Assembly (NCBI RefSeq): GCF_015351025.1
Contig: NZ_JADKRV010000002.1
Coordinates: 1 to 64,000, forward strand
From: Curtobacterium sp. VKM Ac-1376
GTDB taxonomy: Bacteria; Actinomycetota; Actinomycetes; Actinomycetales; Microbacteriaceae
DNA length: 64,000 nt
Direction: 5' to 3'
The notes beneath the pieces were generated by a model. It ran no database searches. It was not told where the DNA came from and saw nothing but the letters and a program-made list of their open reading frames with translations. Within the stretch, counting starts at the first letter, position 1. Each line of letters opens with the position of its first letter. Both the position numbers and the translations under genes were made by a program. Below are positions 9,523 to 19,644 of the stretch, piece by piece.

Positions 9523-10278
9523 TCAGCCGCAGCTGCCCACGGTCCGCAGGCCGTCTTCGTTGAGCGGCAACGCGTCCGCGGTGATGCGGACCGTCGCGTC
9601 CGACTTCGACACGTCGAGCGAGCGCACCCGGAGCGCCTCGGGCAGGAACTGTGCGGTGCAGACCTGCACCGGGACGCCGGTGACACCCGGGATCGAGTCG
9701 ACCTTGAGGCCGAGGTCCGAGTTCGTGATCCGGACGCTCTCCGGGGTGATCGTGATGCCGCGGCCGTCGTCCTGTGCGACCACGGCACCCTTGGCGGCGT
9801 AGGTGATGTCGTACCCGAGCACGGACGACGACCCCGTCAGTTCGACGCCGCCGTCGGCCAGGCTGAGCCGGTCGAAGAGCGGGCTGTACTTCGCCAGGTC
9901 CTTGACGCTCGACGACGCCAGGGTGACCGTGCCGTCGACGTCGCGGACGTCGCCCTTGCCGTCCACCGGGACGTCGCGCGCGGTGACGTCGGCGGCGAGC
10001 GGGATGCCGTCGACGGTGAGTTCCGCCGAGGAGATCTCGACGCGGTTGAGGGTGCCGCTGATGAGCTGCGGGATGACGATGCCCTCGGCGTGGGCGTCGA
10101 CCTGGCCGGTCGTGCCGTCGGGCAGGGACTGCTCGACCTGCTGGGCGATGATCCGGTCGACGACCCCGCGCAGCACGAACTCGGCGATGACGACGAGGGT
10201 GGCGAGCACGACGACGACCACGAGCAGGACGACGGGCCAGCGGCGGCGCGTGGTTGGGCGTTCGGTGGCTGCGGGCAT
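9523..10278 (-). CDS. LmeA-like (DUF2993) membrane-anchored lipid-binding protein
   Basis: A 251-residue protein with one N-terminal membrane helix (about residues 12-36) after an Arg-rich start, then an all-beta extracytoplasmic domain with patterns of the DUF2993/LmeA family (GTLNRVEISSAELTVDGIPL, ADGGVELTGSSSVLGY). The mycobacterial member LmeA binds phospholipid and supports lipoglycan elongation; a comparable envelope role here is inference. The ATG at 10278 is chosen because the membrane helix follows it and AGGGTGGGA precedes it; a longer upstream frame has no protein-like sequence. It sits between argS and lysA, which are usually adjacent, so it may be an insertion into that pair. Confidence 0.85.
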   Translation of the reverse strand: MPAATERPTTRRRWPVVLLVVVVVLATLVVIAEFVLRGVVDRIIAQQVEQSLPDGTTGQVDAHAEGIVIPQLISGTLNRVEISSAELTVDGIPLAADVTARDVPVDGKGDVRDVDGTVTLASSSVKDLAKYSPLFDRLSLADGGVELTGSSSVLGYDITYAAKGAVVAQDDGRGITITPESVRITNSDLGLKVDSIPGVTGVPVQVCTAQFLPEALRVRSLDVSKSDATVRITADALPLNEDGLRTVGSCG

Positions 10279-10366
10279 GCGTCCCACCCTGCCAGCTCGT
10301 CCCGGCAGCCTGCCTGGAGGCGCGGGCTGCATCGGACGGCGTTCTTCGACACCGTCGATCGGACTC

Positions 10367-10390
10367 AGCACCGCGGGTTTCCGCGGTGCT
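10367..10390 (-). terminator. hairpin terminator after argS
   Basis: A perfect 10-bp inverted repeat, AGCACCGCGG and CCGCGGTGCT, with a 4-base loop, starts 38 bases beyond the argS stop on the minus strand. There is no T-run, as is common for actinobacterial terminators. Confidence 0.6.
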
Positions 10391-10427
10391 GTGTCCGGAG
10401 CCTGGTTCCGGGGCGACGCCGGGCCCG

Positions 10428-12098
10428 CTACATGCGGGACGGGGCGGTCACGCCGAGCAGACCGAGGCCGTTGCGGACGACCTGGCCGGTGGCGTCGTTC
10501 AGCCACAGGCGGGTGCGGTGCAGGTCGGTCACTGGCTCGTCACCGAGTGGCGTGACGCGGCACGAGTCGTACCAGCGGTGGTACAGCCCCGCGAGCTGCT
10601 CGATGTACCGGGCGATGCGGTGCGGCTCGCGCAGTTCGGCCGCGTGCCGCACGACGCGCGGGTACTCGGCGAGGGCACCGAGGAGCGCGCTCTCGGTCTC
10701 GTGCGTCAACAGCGAGGCGTCGAACACGGACCGGTCGACGCCGGCGGCCTCGGCGTTGCGGGCCACCGACTGCGTGCGCGCGTGGGCGTACTGCACGTAG
10801 AAGACGGGGTTGTCGTTCGTCCGCTTCGTGAGCAGGTCGAGGTCGATGTCGATCGCGGTGTCGCTGGCGAACCGGACGAGGGCGTAGCGGCCGGCGTCGA
10901 CACCGACGGCGTCGACGAGGTCCTCCATCGTGACGATGGTCCCGTTGCGCTTCGACATGCGCATCGGCTCGCCGTCCTTGAGCAGGTTGACCATCTGCCC
11001 GATCAGGATCTCGAGGTTCTTGCCCGGCTCGTCGCCGAACGCGGCGCACATCGCCATCATGCGACCGACGTAGCCGTGGTGGTCAGCACCGAGCATGATG
11101 AGGTTCCGCTCGAAGCCGCGCTCACGCTTGTCGAGGTAGTACGCCAGGTCACCGGCGATGTAGGCGGGTTCGCCGTCGGACTTGATGACGACGCGGTCGC
11201 GGTCGTCGCCGAAGTCGGTGGTGCGGAGCCACTCGGCACCCTCGGCCTCGTACATCACGCCTGCCGACCGCAGTCGGGCGATGGCGCGCTCGACGGCCTT
11301 CGACTCGTGCAGGGCGTTCTCGTGGAAGTACACGTCGAAGTCGACGCCGAAGTCGTGCAGCGACGACTTGATGTCCGCGAACATGAAGTCGACGCCCTCG
11401 CGGCGGAAGAGCTCCTGCGCCTCGGCGCGCGGCAGGTCCCGCACGTCGATGCCCGGCTCGAGGGTCGCGATGACCCGCGCTGCGATCTCGGCGATGTACG
11501 CGCCGCCGTAGCCGTCCTCCGGCGTGGGCTCGCCCAGCGCGCTGGCCACGAGCGAGCGAGCGAAACGGTCGATCTGCGCGCCGTGGTCGTTGAAGTAGTA
11601 CTCGCGGGTGACGAGTCCACCCTGCGCCTGGAACACGCGGGCCAGGCTGTCGCCCACCGCGGCCCAGCGCACGCCGCCCATGTGGATCGGGCCGGTCGGG
11701 TTCGCGGACACGAACTCCAGGTTGATCCGGACGCCGTCGTACAGGTCGCCCGTGCCGAAGGACGCGCCGCCGTCCACGATGGTGCGGGCGATCTCGCCGG
11801 CGGCCGCGGCCTCGAGCGTGATGTTGATGAAGCCCGGGCCGGCGACGTCGACCGAGTCCACACCGTCGAGCTCGGTCAGCTCACCGGCGATCTCGGTGGC
11901 GAGCTCGCGCGGGTTCGTGCCGAGCCGCTTCGCGAGCTGCATCGCGGCGTTCGAGGCCCAGTCACCGTGCGCACGGTTCTTCGGACGCTCGAGCACCACG
12001 TGGGACTCCTCGATCGTCACGGTGTCGGACGCGCCTCGGCGCTCGACGATCCCGGTCAGGATCGACAGGTACGCGGCGGAGAGTTCGGCTGGAGTCAC
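10428..12098 (-). CDS. argS: arginyl-tRNA synthetase
   Basis: ArgS attaches arginine to tRNA-Arg. The class I signature after SANPTGPIH is HMGG, the HIGH equivalent, and the second signature is MSKRNG, the KMSKS equivalent. The C-terminal 120 residues match the DALR anticodon-binding domain, ending in [12 protein letters not shown]. The N-terminal tRNA D-loop binding domain is complete. The GTG at 12098 gives 556 residues and follows a TAGGAT box by 8 bases, so it is favoured over the longer open frame to 12329, whose extra residues are unlike the family. A gene for tRNA-Arg(CCG) lies 0.9 kb away on the opposite strand. Confidence 0.97.
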   Translation of the reverse strand: MTPAELSAAYLSILTGIVERRGASDTVTIEESHVVLERPKNRAHGDWASNAAMQLAKRLGTNPRELATEIAGELTELDGVDSVDVAGPGFINITLEAAAAGEIARTIVDGGASFGTGDLYDGVRINLEFVSANPTGPIHMGGVRWAAVGDSLARVFQAQGGLVTREYYFNDHGAQIDRFARSLVASALGEPTPEDGYGGAYIAEIAARVIATLEPGIDVRDLPRAEAQELFRREGVDFMFADIKSSLHDFGVDFDVYFHENALHESKAVERAIARLRSAGVMYEAEGAEWLRTTDFGDDRDRVVIKSDGEPAYIAGDLAYYLDKRERGFERNLIMLGADHHGYVGRMMAMCAAFGDEPGKNLEILIGQMVNLLKDGEPMRMSKRNGTIVTMEDLVDAVGVDAGRYALVRFASDTAIDIDLDLLTKRTNDNPVFYVQYAHARTQSVARNAEAAGVDRSVFDASLLTHETESALLGALAEYPRVVRHAAELREPHRIARYIEQLAGLYHRWYDSCRVTPLGDEPVTDLHRTRLWLNDATGQVVRNGLGLLGVTAPSRM

Positions 12099-12106
12099 GA
12101 GGATCG

Positions 12107-12112
12107 ATCCTA
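12107..12112 (-). promoter_or_regulatory. -10 box of argS, leaderless start
   Basis: TAGGAT on the minus strand with an 8-base spacer to the GTG of argS. It matches the box before lysA in sequence and spacing. Confidence 0.55.
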
Positions 12113-12157
12113 CCGGGACACCCAGGTCCGCACCGGTCGATGCAGGATCATGTCGGG

Positions 12158-12727
12158 ATGACCCCCCGCAGCCGTGCCCGGGCGCTCGCCGTCGCCACCG
12201 TCGCCACCGCCGCAGCCCTCGTGCTCGCCGGGTGCTCGGGCGGCGGAGACAGCGCTCCGTCGGCCAGCGCGACGCCCGCCGGCAAGCCGGTGTCGGAGAC
12301 CTGCGCCGAACTCCTGCCGGCGAGCGCACTGACGGTGTACGGGCAGTCCTTCGAACTCGACGACTCCTTCACTCCGGCGAAGGGTTCCCCCGCCGCCACC
12401 ATCGCGAAGCAGCGGGGCCGCGTCTGCCGGTTCGTGAGCACCGACACGGACGCCACGACCATCACGCTCGCCGTCGCCGACCTGCCTGAGAAGTCGCTCA
12501 CCAACCTGAAGGACGCCCTGTACGAGCGCGGCGGCTCCGTCCCGACTTACCGGGTGGAGGGGTACTTCGCCCTGGGCGACGGGGTCGGTCGCGCGGATGC
12601 GTTCACCGACCCGTACTGGATCACCGCGCAGTCGACGCTGTTCACCGAACCGGGTGGGGCGCAGCCCGTCGTCGACACGGTGCGGGCCGCGCTGCAGCCG
12701 TCGGCGTCGGCGACGCCCGCCGGCTGA
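12158..12727 (+). CDS. predicted lipoprotein of unknown function
   Basis: A secreted lipoprotein of 189 residues: an Arg-rich start, a hydrophobic stretch and the lipobox LAGC, with the cysteine near residue 26. After a Ser/Ala/Thr/Pro linker the domain has two further cysteines (SETCAEL and RVCRFV), which could pair. I do not recognise the domain. The linker word SASATPAG recurs as the last residues of the protein. An in-frame ATG at 12140 would add 6 residues; the ATG at 12158 puts the charged region right before the hydrophobic core and is preferred. It is divergent from argS and stands alone before the tRNA gene. Confidence 0.85.
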   Translation: MTPRSRARALAVATVATAAALVLAGCSGGGDSAPSASATPAGKPVSETCAELLPASALTVYGQSFELDDSFTPAKGSPAATIAKQRGRVCRFVSTDTDATTITLAVADLPEKSLTNLKDALYERGGSVPTYRVEGYFALGDGVGRADAFTDPYWITAQSTLFTEPGGAQPVVDTVRAALQPSASATPAG

Positions 12728-12856
12728 CGCGGCACCCTGCGGCCGGGCGCGCGCGGCGGCCCGCCGTCCGGTGCGAGGTTCCGCACGTGGTGCGCTGCTC
12801 GCAACGCAGCACGGAACACGGAACCCCGCACGGGAACGCGACGTCGGCACGGTGCG

Positions 12857-12900
12857 GACGGGAGGCGCGGGGCGGGCCCGCACCGCGCCTCCCGGCCGTC
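12857..12900. repeat. dispersed inverted repeat, copy 1
   Basis: Left arm GACGGGAGGCGCGG and right arm CCGCGCCTCCCGGCCGTC pair over about 15 bases around a GC-rich loop. The same arms recur at 37791, 47134, 58293 and 62548, always between genes. This copy lies between the lipoprotein gene and tRNA-Arg and would work as a factor-independent terminator. The rest of the 249-base gap holds no convincing gene. Confidence 0.7.
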
Positions 12901-12955
12901 CGTGCCCGCGTCCACGGCGCGACACGCGCTGTCCAGGACCACCCGCCGGACCTGC

Positions 12956-12961
12956 TACGGT
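12956..12961 (+). promoter_or_regulatory. possible -10 box of tRNA-Arg
   Basis: TACGGT 16 bases before the first base of the tRNA gene. It fits TANNNT, but no good -35 box is seen. Confidence 0.35.
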
Positions 12962-12976
12962 TGTTGACACCCCTTG

Positions 12977-13048
12977 GCCCCCATAGCTCAGGGGATAGAG
13001 CACTGCCCTCCGGAGGCAGGGGCGGAGGTTCGAATCCTCCTGGGGGCA
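12977..13048 (+). tRNA. tRNA-Arg, anticodon CCG
   Basis: A complete cloverleaf. The 7-bp acceptor stem is GCCCCCA with TGGGGGC, the D arm GCTC with GAGC, the anticodon stem CTGCC with GGCAG around the loop CTCCGGA, and the T stem GGAGG with CCTCC around TTCGAAT; A is the discriminator. The anticodon CCG reads CGG arginine codons. CCA is not encoded. No integrase or duplicated 3' end is nearby, so it does not look like an occupied integration site. Confidence 0.95.
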
Positions 13049-13105
13049 CTGTCACATTGCCGCGCAAGCAGTTGTCTTCGCTTTGCCCAGTCAGCTGCGC
13101 GCGAT

Positions 13106-13120
13106 GTCGCCTGCGGCGAC
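13106..13120 (+). terminator. hairpin after tRNA-Arg
   Basis: GTCGCC and GGCGAC with a TGC loop, followed by CTTCCCTCGT, 58 bases after the tRNA. The 289-base gap from 13049 to 13337 is less GC-rich than its surroundings, has this hairpin and a small CACTC/GAGTG repeat near 13170, and no gene that I can support. Confidence 0.4.
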
Positions 13121-13290
13121 CTTCCCTCGTCGAGACTCCTCCGGGTGGGTCGCCAGCCTCGTGGGCGATCGCACTCGTCGAGTGAGCGGAAGACGACGGG
13201 TCGGCGTGAGGGCCACGGCGTGTCCTGCTCACTCGCTCGTCGCCGTCGCCCGCGCTCCCGCGTGTTTCCGAGCCGGACACCTGGGTCCCC

Positions 13291-13296
13291 TAGGAT
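13291..13296 (+). promoter_or_regulatory. -10 box of the synthetase gene
   Basis: TAGGAT 42 bases before the ATG at 13338, which would give a short leader. It is the same hexamer as in front of argS and lysA. Confidence 0.4.
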
Positions 13297-13337
13297 CACG
13301 GGCCGGTCGTCCCGCACACGACCGGGAAGAGGCTCCG

Positions 13338-16300
13338 ATGACCACCGGCACCGCGAACGCGCAGCTCGAACTCGCCCGCAGCGGGCACGCCCCCTCCGCA
13401 CGGACGCTGTTCGACGTCCTCTCGGCCACCGCGGCGGCCCATCCGGACGCCACCGCGCTCGAGGACTCCGCCGGCACCGTCGACTACGCCACCATGCTCG
13501 ATCTCGTTCGCGCGCAGGCCGACGACCTCGCCCGCCGCGGTGTCCGACGGGGCGCCCGGGTCGGTGTGCGGATCCCCTCCGGCGGCCGGGACCTGTACCT
13601 GTCGATCCTCGCCGTCCTCGCCGCCGGCGCCGCCTACGTGCCCGTCGACGCGGACGACCCCGAGGAGCGTGCCACCCTGGTGTTCGGCGAGGCGGGCGTC
13701 GTCGGCGTGATCGGCGCGGGCGGCGTCCTGCGGAACCGTGACGGCGCCGAGCTCCCGGTGAGGGACCCCGCGGCGAGCGCCGAACTCCCCCGCGAGACCG
13801 ACGACGCGTGGATCATCTTCACGTCCGGGTCCACCGGGGTGCCGAAGGGGGTCGCGGTGACGCACCGGTCGGCCGCGGCGTTCGTGGACGCCGAGGCGCG
13901 GATGTTCCTGCAGGCGGCGCCGATCGGTCCGGGCGACCGGGTGCTGGCGGGGCTGAGTGTGGCGTTCGACGCGTCGTGCGAGGAGATGTGGTTGGCGTGG
14001 GGGCACGGTGCCGCGCTGGTGCCGGCGCCCCGGTCGCTGGTCCGGACCGGGGCGGATCTGGGGCCGTGGCTCATCGCGCACACGATCACGGTCGTGTCGA
14101 CGGTGCCGACGCTCGCGGCGCTGTGGCCCGACGATGCGCTGGAGCAGGTACGGCTGGTCATCTTCGGTGGCGAGGCGTGCCCGCCGGAACTGGCGGCGCG
14201 CATCGCGAGCCGTGACCGCGAGGTGTGGAACACGTACGGTCCGACCGAGGCGACGGTGGTGGCCTGCGGGTCCCTGCTCGACGGGAGCCAGCCGATCCGG
14301 ATCGGGCTGCCGTTGGACGGCTGGGACCTGGCGGTCGTGGACGCCGCGGGCCGGCGGGTCGATCCTGGTGGGGTCGGTGAGCTGGTGATCGGCGGTGTCG
14401 GACTGGGGCGGTACCTGGACCCGGCGAAGGACGCGGAGAAGTACGCGCCGTTCCCGGAGCTCGGGTGGGACCGGGCGTACCGGAGCGGGGACCTGGTGCG
14501 GTACGAGCCCGAGGGGCTGGTGTTCCAGGGTCGTGCGGACGACCAGGTGAAGCTCGGTGGTCGCCGGATCGAACTCGGGGAGATCGACGCGGCGTTGCAG
14601 GCGCTGGACGACGTCGCCGGTGGGGCTGCCGTGGTGCAGCGGACGCCGGCGGGCAACCAGGTGCTGGTCGGGTACGTGGCCCCGGTGGCGGGGGCGACGG
14701 TGGACGTGGCGGCGGCGAACGCCCGGCTGCGTCAGGAGCTGCCGGCGGCGCTGGTGCCGCTGGTCGCGGTGGTCGAGTCGCTGCCGACGCGGACGTCGGG
14801 CAAGGTGGACCGTGCCGCGCTGCCGTGGCCGTTGCCCGGGGCGTCGGACGCGGCGATGCTGCCGGACACCGTGGCGTGGATCGCGGAACGGTGGTCGGCG
14901 ATCCTCGGGGTGCCGGTGGCGAGCGTCGACGACGACTTCTTCGCGCACGGGGGTGGGTCGCTGACGGCGGCGCAGCTGGTGTCGGCGATCCGAGAGCGTT
15001 TCCCTACGACGACCGTCGCCGACGTCTACGACCACCCGCGCATCGGGGCTCTGGCCGACGCGCTGGACGAGTCCGGACCGGTGGTGGCGTCGTCGCGGGA
15101 CGTGACGCCGGTCCCCCCGGCGACCGGGCTGCTGATGACGCTGCTCGGGTTGCCGGTGCAGGTGGTGCGGGGCCTGCGGGTCCTGACGTGGACGGCGCTG
15201 GTGGCTGCGGTCCTGCACGTGACGACGCTGCCGTTCCTGCCGGTGCTCCCGTGGCCGGCCCTGGTGGTCGCCCTGCTGGTCTTCGTGACGCCGATCGGCA
15301 AGATGGCGCTCACGGTGGTCCTCGCTCGGCTGCTGCTCGCCGGGGTCCGTCCGGGTGACCATCCCCGCGGGGGCGCGGTGCACCTGCGGGTCTGGCTGGC
15401 CGAGCGGATCGCCGAGGCCGTCGACGGCCCCTCGACCGCCGGTGCCCCGTGGATCAGCTACTACGCCCGGGCACTGGGGGCACGGATCGGCAAGGACGTC
15501 GACCTGCACACGCTCCCCCCGGTGACGGGCATGCTCACCATCGGCAAGCGGGCATCGATCGAGCCGGAGGTCGACCTCGCCGGCCACTGGCTGGACGGCG
15601 ACGTCTTCCACCTGGGCCACGTGCGCATCGACGATGACGCCGTGGTGCGGAGCCGCACCGCGCTGCTGCCGGGAGCGCACGTCGGCGCGGGCGCCGAGAT
15701 CACCGCCGGCTCGGCCGTCGGCGGCCCGGTGCCGGCGGGTGAACGGTGGGCCGGAGCGCCGGCGGCACGCGTCGGGTCGGCGCGCGGCGACCGGGAGGCC
15801 CGTCCCCCGGCCCGTCGCCGCTGGCTGCTGGCGTACGGGGCCGGGTCCCTGGCCGTGGCCGGGTTGCCGGTGGTCGGTGTCGCGGTCGGACTGCTGGTCG
15901 CGGTCGCCCTGGTCGGCCGGGCGTCGACCCTGGGCGACGCGGTGTTCGGTGCGCTGGTGACGGTCCCCCTGGCGACGGTCGTCGCCGGTGCGGTGTACGC
16001 GCTGCTGGTGGTGGTCGCGGTGCGGCTGCTCGGGATCGGCCTGCACGAGGGGCGGCACCCGGTGCGCTCCCGGATCGGCTGGCAGGTGTGGTCGACCGAG
16101 CGCGTCCTCGACGCGGCTCGCACCCTGTTGTTCCCGCTGTACGCCTCGCTCGTCACGCCGGTGTGGTTGCGGCTGCTCGGTGCCCGGGTCGGTCGGGACA
16201 CCGAGATCTCCACGGTGCTGCTCATCCCGGCGCTGACGCAGATCGCGTCGGGGGCGTTCCTGGCCGACGATACGATGGTGGCGACGTACGAGCTCGGCGG

Positions 16301-17213
16301 TGGTCGGGTGCGGATCGGCCGGTCGAAGGTGGGGCGTCGGGCGTTCCTCGGCAACAGCGGCATGACGGGCGCCGGACGTTCGGTGCCGCGTGAGGCCCTG
16401 GTGGCAGTGCTGTCCGCGGTGCCGAAGAAGGCCAAGCGCGGGTCGTCGTGGCTCGGGTCGCCCCCGGTGCGGCTGCGGCGTGCGGCGACGGAGTTCGACG
16501 AGGCGCGCACGTTCCGTCCGTCGCGGCGGCTGAAGGTCGCCCGCGGCTGCTGGGAGCTGCTGCGCCTGGTCGCCCCGATGGTCTCCGCCGCCATCGCGCT
16601 CGGCGTGGCCGGTGCGCTCTTGGCGCTGTGGTCGGCCGTCGGGATCGGGTGGACCGTGCTGCTCGCGGGCCCGGTGCTCATCGCCGCCGGAGCCGTCGCC
16701 GCCGTGGTGTCGACGATCGCGAAGTGGGCGTTCGTCGGCCGGATCACCGCCCGCGAGCACCCGCTGTGGTCGTCCTTCGTGTGGCGCAACGAGGTGCAGG
16801 ACACCTTCGTCGAGACCGTCGCCCGCCCCTGGTTCGCCGAGCAGGCCACCGGCACTCCTGCACTGGCCGTCTGGCTGCGGAGCCTCGGCGCGACGATCGG
16901 CCGTGGCACCTGGCTCGAGACGTACTGGTTGCCCGAGGCCGACCTGGTCACGATCGGGTCCGGCGCCTCGGTGGCGCGCGGCACCGTCGTGCAGACGCAC
17001 CTGTTCCACGACCGGGTGATGCAGCTCGACACCGTCCGGCTCGACGCGGGCGCGACGCTGGGCCCGCACAGCGTGGTCCTGCCCGCCGCCGGCATCGGTA
17101 CCGGAGCCACCGTCGGGCCGTCCTCGCTCGTGATGCGTGGTGAGCAGGTGCCGCCGGGGTCGCGGTGGTCGGGCAACCCGATCGCTCCGTGGACAGCCGT
17201 ACCGGCCCCATGA
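13338..17213 (+). CDS. Pls/PosA-type single-module nonribosomal peptide synthetase
   Basis: A 1,291-residue membrane enzyme laid out like epsilon-poly-L-lysine synthetase, which joins one amino acid many times. Residues 20-500 are an adenylation domain: P-loop [11 protein letters not shown] at 161-171, [10 protein letters not shown] with D211, [10 protein letters not shown] near 298, YRSGDLVRY near 381, and [13 protein letters not shown] with catalytic K489. A carrier domain follows with [14 protein letters not shown], the phosphopantetheine serine being S541. Then come about six membrane helices (around 618-633, 636-652, 838-858, 872-898, 1080-1100, 1104-1125) alternating with three hexapeptide-repeat-like domains (705-810, 930-1020, 1170-1285), the tandem C-domains of Pls. 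There is no condensation or thioesterase domain. The first pocket residue is Asp (D211) and the residue at the usual Trp position is E215, which could suit a basic side chain; the real substrate (lysine, ornithine, diaminobutyrate or other) cannot be told here. An M1 peptidase overlaps its end and a phosphopantetheinyl transferase lies 2.4 kb on. The start follows GAAGAGG. Confidence 0.9.
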   Translation: MTTGTANAQLELARSGHAPSARTLFDVLSATAAAHPDATALEDSAGTVDYATMLDLVRAQADDLARRGVRRGARVGVRIPSGGRDLYLSILAVLAAGAAYVPVDADDPEERATLVFGEAGVVGVIGAGGVLRNRDGAELPVRDPAASAELPRETDDAWIIFTSGSTGVPKGVAVTHRSAAAFVDAEARMFLQAAPIGPGDRVLAGLSVAFDASCEEMWLAWGHGAALVPAPRSLVRTGADLGPWLIAHTITVVSTVPTLAALWPDDALEQVRLVIFGGEACPPELAARIASRDREVWNTYGPTEATVVACGSLLDGSQPIRIGLPLDGWDLAVVDAAGRRVDPGGVGELVIGGVGLGRYLDPAKDAEKYAPFPELGWDRAYRSGDLVRYEPEGLVFQGRADDQVKLGGRRIELGEIDAALQALDDVAGGAAVVQRTPAGNQVLVGYVAPVAGATVDVAAANARLRQELPAALVPLVAVVESLPTRTSGKVDRAALPWPLPGASDAAMLPDTVAWIAERWSAILGVPVASVDDDFFAHGGGSLTAAQLVSAIRERFPTTTVADVYDHPRIGALADALDESGPVVASSRDVTPVPPATGLLMTLLGLPVQVVRGLRVLTWTALVAAVLHVTTLPFLPVLPWPALVVALLVFVTPIGKMALTVVLARLLLAGVRPGDHPRGGAVHLRVWLAERIAEAVDGPSTAGAPWISYYARALGARIGKDVDLHTLPPVTGMLTIGKRASIEPEVDLAGHWLDGDVFHLGHVRIDDDAVVRSRTALLPGAHVGAGAEITAGSAVGGPVPAGERWAGAPAARVGSARGDREARPPARRRWLLAYGAGSLAVAGLPVVGVAVGLLVAVALVGRASTLGDAVFGALVTVPLATVVAGAVYALLVVVAVRLLGIGLHEGRHPVRSRIGWQVWSTERVLDAARTLLFPLYASLVTPVWLRLLGARVGRDTEISTVLLIPALTQIASGAFLADDTMVATYELGGGRVRIGRSKVGRRAFLGNSGMTGAGRSVPREALVAVLSAVPKKAKRGSSWLGSPPVRLRRAATEFDEARTFRPSRRLKVARGCWELLRLVAPMVSAAIALGVAGALLALWSAVGIGWTVLLAGPVLIAAGAVAAVVSTIAKWAFVGRITAREHPLWSSFVWRNEVQDTFVETVARPWFAEQATGTPALAVWLRSLGATIGRGTWLETYWLPEADLVTIGSGASVARGTVVQTHLFHDRVMQLDTVRLDAGATLGPHSVVLPAAGIGTGATVGPSSLVMRGEQVPPGSRWSGNPIAPWTAVPAP

Positions 17214-18556
17214 GGTTGACTGTCCCCGTGCCGACCGATCCTGCCGCCGACCCGTACACCCCGCACAGCGGCGACCGACGCTGGAGCGCAGAGCACTACG
17301 ACCTGCGCCTGGACTACCGCGTCGCCACGAACCGCCTGGACGCCACGGCGACGATCACCGCGCGCGCCCACGAGCCGCTCGACCGGATCGTGGTCGACCT
17401 GCACGGCCTGTCGGTGGACCGGGTCGACGTGGACGGACGCCGGGCGAAGAAGGTGTCGACGGCCACGCACAAGGTCACCGTGACCCCGGCCGACCCGATC
17501 GCCGCCGGCACCGTGTTCAGCGTGCACCTGAAGTACCGCGGCACCCCGCACCCGGTGCGGAGCCCCTGGGGGCAGCTCGGGTGGGAGGAACTGTCCGACG
17601 GCGTCATCGTCGCGGCGCAGCCGACCGGGGCGCCCTCGTGGTTCCCCTGCAACGACCGCCCGGATGACAAGGCCACCTACCGGTTCGAGATCGCCACCGA
17701 GGCCGCGTACGACGTCGTGGCGAACGGCGAGCTGCTCGCCAAGGAGCGTGACCGGGCCGGTACCCGCTGGACCTACGCCACCACCGAGCCGATGGCGACG
17801 TACCTCGCGACGGTGCAGATCGGCCGCTACCGCAGCACGAAGCTCCACTCCGGTGGCGTGCCCGTCACGCTGCACCACCCCGCCGACCTCACCGCGGCCG
17901 CGAAGACCGACTTCGGTCAGGTGCCCGAGATGCTCGCGCTGTTCGACGATCGGTTCGGCCCGTACCCGTTCGCGGCCTACGGGGTCGTGGTGACCGACGA
18001 CGAGCTCGAGATCCCGCTCGAGGCCCACGGCCTGGCGGTGTTCGGACGCAACCACGTCGACGGCGAGCACGGCACCGACCGGCTCATCGCCCACGAGCTG
18101 GCGCACCAGTGGTTCGGCAACTCGGTGACCGCCGCCCGCTGGCAGGACATCTGGCTGCACGAGGGCTTCGCCTGCTACGCGGAGTGGCTGTGGTCCGAGG
18201 AGCGCGGGGACGACACCGCCGATGCCCTCGCCGAGCGACACCGACAGGGTCTGCTCGACCAACCGGAGGACCTGGTCGTCGGCGACCCCGGCGCGAAGGA
18301 CATGTTCGACGACCGCGTGTACAAGCGCGGCGCACTCGCCCTGCACGCCCTCCGCCGCACCGTCGGTGACGACGCCTTCTTCACCGGGCTGCGGAGCATC
18401 ACCGAGCGGCACCGGCACGGTTCGGTGACGGTGCCGGACGTGCTCGGCGCCTTCGCGGACGCCACCGGCCGTTCCGTCGCGGACGTCCGTGCGGTGACCG
18501 GCCCCTGGATCGACGAGGCATCGGTGCCGGCACTGCCCGTGCCGGACGCCGCCTAG
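17210..18556 (+). CDS. short M1-family zinc aminopeptidase
   Basis: A 448-residue metallopeptidase. The zinc site is complete: HELAH with H295 and H299 and the third ligand E318 in LHEGFACYAEW. The N-terminal half is the beta-sandwich domain and the catalytic domain ends soon after; the long helical C-terminal part of PepN (about 850 residues in all) is absent, which defines the short M1 subgroup. The substrate loop that is GAMEN in PepN reads LEAHG here. There is no signal peptide, so it is probably cytoplasmic. The ATG at 17210 overlaps the synthetase stop (ATGA), so the two genes are coupled. It may trim or degrade small peptides; a link to the synthetase product is inference from position. 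Confidence 0.92.
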   Translation: MRLTVPVPTDPAADPYTPHSGDRRWSAEHYDLRLDYRVATNRLDATATITARAHEPLDRIVVDLHGLSVDRVDVDGRRAKKVSTATHKVTVTPADPIAAGTVFSVHLKYRGTPHPVRSPWGQLGWEELSDGVIVAAQPTGAPSWFPCNDRPDDKATYRFEIATEAAYDVVANGELLAKERDRAGTRWTYATTEPMATYLATVQIGRYRSTKLHSGGVPVTLHHPADLTAAAKTDFGQVPEMLALFDDRFGPYPFAAYGVVVTDDELEIPLEAHGLAVFGRNHVDGEHGTDRLIAHELAHQWFGNSVTAARWQDIWLHEGFACYAEWLWSEERGDDTADALAERHRQGLLDQPEDLVVGDPGAKDMFDDRVYKRGALALHALRRTVGDDAFFTGLRSITERHRHGSVTVPDVLGAFADATGRSVADVRAVTGPWIDEASVPALPVPDAA

Positions 18557-18574
18557 CGTGCTCCGTCGCCTCGG

Positions 18575-18850
18575 TTAGCCCGCCAGCTCGCCGTCGACCG
18601 GGTCGCAGCTGACCTCGGTCCACACCGCGTCGAGGGACAGCCCGACCACCCCGGCGACCGAGGCGATCGTCGAGAACGCCGGCGTCGCGATCCGACCGGT
18701 CTCGATCTTCCGGAGCGTCTCCGGCGAGATGCCGGCGGCCAGGGCGGTGTCGACGATCGACCGCGGCCCGCGGGTACGGCGGAGGAGAGCACCGAGGCGA
18801 CGGCCGCGGGCGACCTCGTCGGGACGGAGCGGGAGACGGACCATGGCCAC
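18575..18850 (-). CDS. XRE-family transcriptional regulator
   Basis: A 91-residue protein with a single helix-turn-helix domain covering most of its length (RTRGPRSIVDTALAAGI, then SPETLRKIETGRIATPAF). Its GTG start at 18850 is 14 bases from the start of the divergent aminopeptidase gene, with a perfect palindrome between, so it probably controls that gene and itself. An ATG two codons in (18844) is an alternative. It converges on the M1 gene, leaving 18 bases between. Confidence 0.88.
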   Translation of the reverse strand: MAMVRLPLRPDEVARGRRLGALLRRTRGPRSIVDTALAAGISPETLRKIETGRIATPAFSTIASVAGVVGLSLDAVWTEVSCDPVDGELAG

Positions 18851-18856
18851 ATAGTA

Positions 18857-18866
18857 ATACCGGTAT
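18857..18866. promoter_or_regulatory. palindromic operator between XRE regulator and map
   Basis: ATACCGGTAT, a perfect 10-base palindrome in an AT-rich patch (ATAGTAATACCGGTATGAT) in very GC-rich DNA. It overlaps the map start codon and lies 7 bases from the regulator start, so a bound regulator would block both. A TAGTAAT stretch just upstream could serve as a -10 box for map. Confidence 0.5.
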
Positions 18867-19644
18867 GATCATCCGCGTGATCGAGATCCTGACCCCGGCC
18901 GAAGTCGAGAAGGCCCGTGCCACCGGTGCCCTGGTCGGCACGATCCTGCAGACCCTCCGCGAGCGCGCCCGCGTCGGCACGAACCTGCTCGAGATCGACC
19001 GGTGGGCCCGCGAGATGATCGAGGCCGCCGGCGCCGACTCCTGCTACGTCGACTACGCACCCTCGTTCGGCCGGGGCCGCTTCGGCCACCACATCTGCAC
19101 CGCCGTGAACGACGCCGTGCTGCACGGGCTCCCGCACGACCGGGTGCTGGCGGACGGCGACCTGCTGACCCTCGACCTCGCGGTGTCGCTCGACGGCATC
19201 GCCGCGGACGCCGCCGTCAGCTTCGTCGTCGGCGCCCCGCGCCCCGAGGACCTCGCCCTCATCGACGCGACCGAACGCGCCCTCGCCGCCGGCATCGCCG
19301 CCGCCGGACCCGGCGCCCGGATCGGAGACCTGTCGCATGCGATCGGCACCGTGCTCGACGCCGCGGGCTACCCCGTGAACGTCGAGTTCGGCGGACACGG
19401 CATCGGGTCGACCATGCACCAGGACCCGCACGTGTCGAACACCGGACGACCGGGCCGCGGGTACACACTGCGGCCGGGGCTCATGCTCGCGCTCGAGCCG
19501 TGGGTCATGGCGGACACCGACGTCCTGGTCACAGACGCCGACGGCTGGACCCTGCGGAGCGCCACCGGGGCACGGACCGCACACACGGAGCACACCATCG
19601 CGATCACCGAGGACGGCGCGGAGGTGCTCACGCTCCCCCGCTGA
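18865..19644 (+). CDS. map: type I methionine aminopeptidase
   Basis: Removes the starting methionine from new proteins. All metal ligands of the family are visible: D104 and D115 in LTLDLAVSLDGIAADAAV, H178 in GGHGIGSTMHQDP, E211 in LALEPWV and E242 in HTEHTI, plus the substrate-side H87 in VLHGLP. The length of 259 residues is normal and there is no N-terminal zinc extension. The ATG at 18865 sits inside the palindrome and there is no ribosome binding site, so the mRNA may be leaderless; a GTG four codons in is an alternative. Actinobacteria usually have a second map in the ribosomal or secY region, so this is probably a paralogue under local control. Its 3' end overlaps the convergent transferase gene by 17 bases. 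Confidence 0.93.
   Translation: MIIRVIEILTPAEVEKARATGALVGTILQTLRERARVGTNLLEIDRWAREMIEAAGADSCYVDYAPSFGRGRFGHHICTAVNDAVLHGLPHDRVLADGDLLTLDLAVSLDGIAADAAVSFVVGAPRPEDLALIDATERALAAGIAAAGPGARIGDLSHAIGTVLDAAGYPVNVEFGGHGIGSTMHQDPHVSNTGRPGRGYTLRPGLMLALEPWVMADTDVLVTDADGWTLRSATGARTAHTEHTIAITEDGAEVLTLPR

Noticed and set aside
12977-13337. Genomic island or prophage at tRNA-Arg
   Set aside because: No integrase, no repeat of the tRNA 3' end and normal GC-rich genes on both sides; only the 289-base gap is less GC-rich.
15461-18418. Other long reverse frames (for example opposite the synthetase, 29890-32457, 32627-35503, 40043-42694)
   Set aside because: All lie opposite recognised genes, have Arg/Ala/Gly-rich composition without motifs and no ribosome binding sites.
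18575-19644. Toxin-antitoxin pair of XRE regulator and metallopeptidase
   Set aside because: The enzyme has the full metal site of methionine aminopeptidase, not ImmA/IrrE or a toxin fold, and the genes are divergent, not in one operon.
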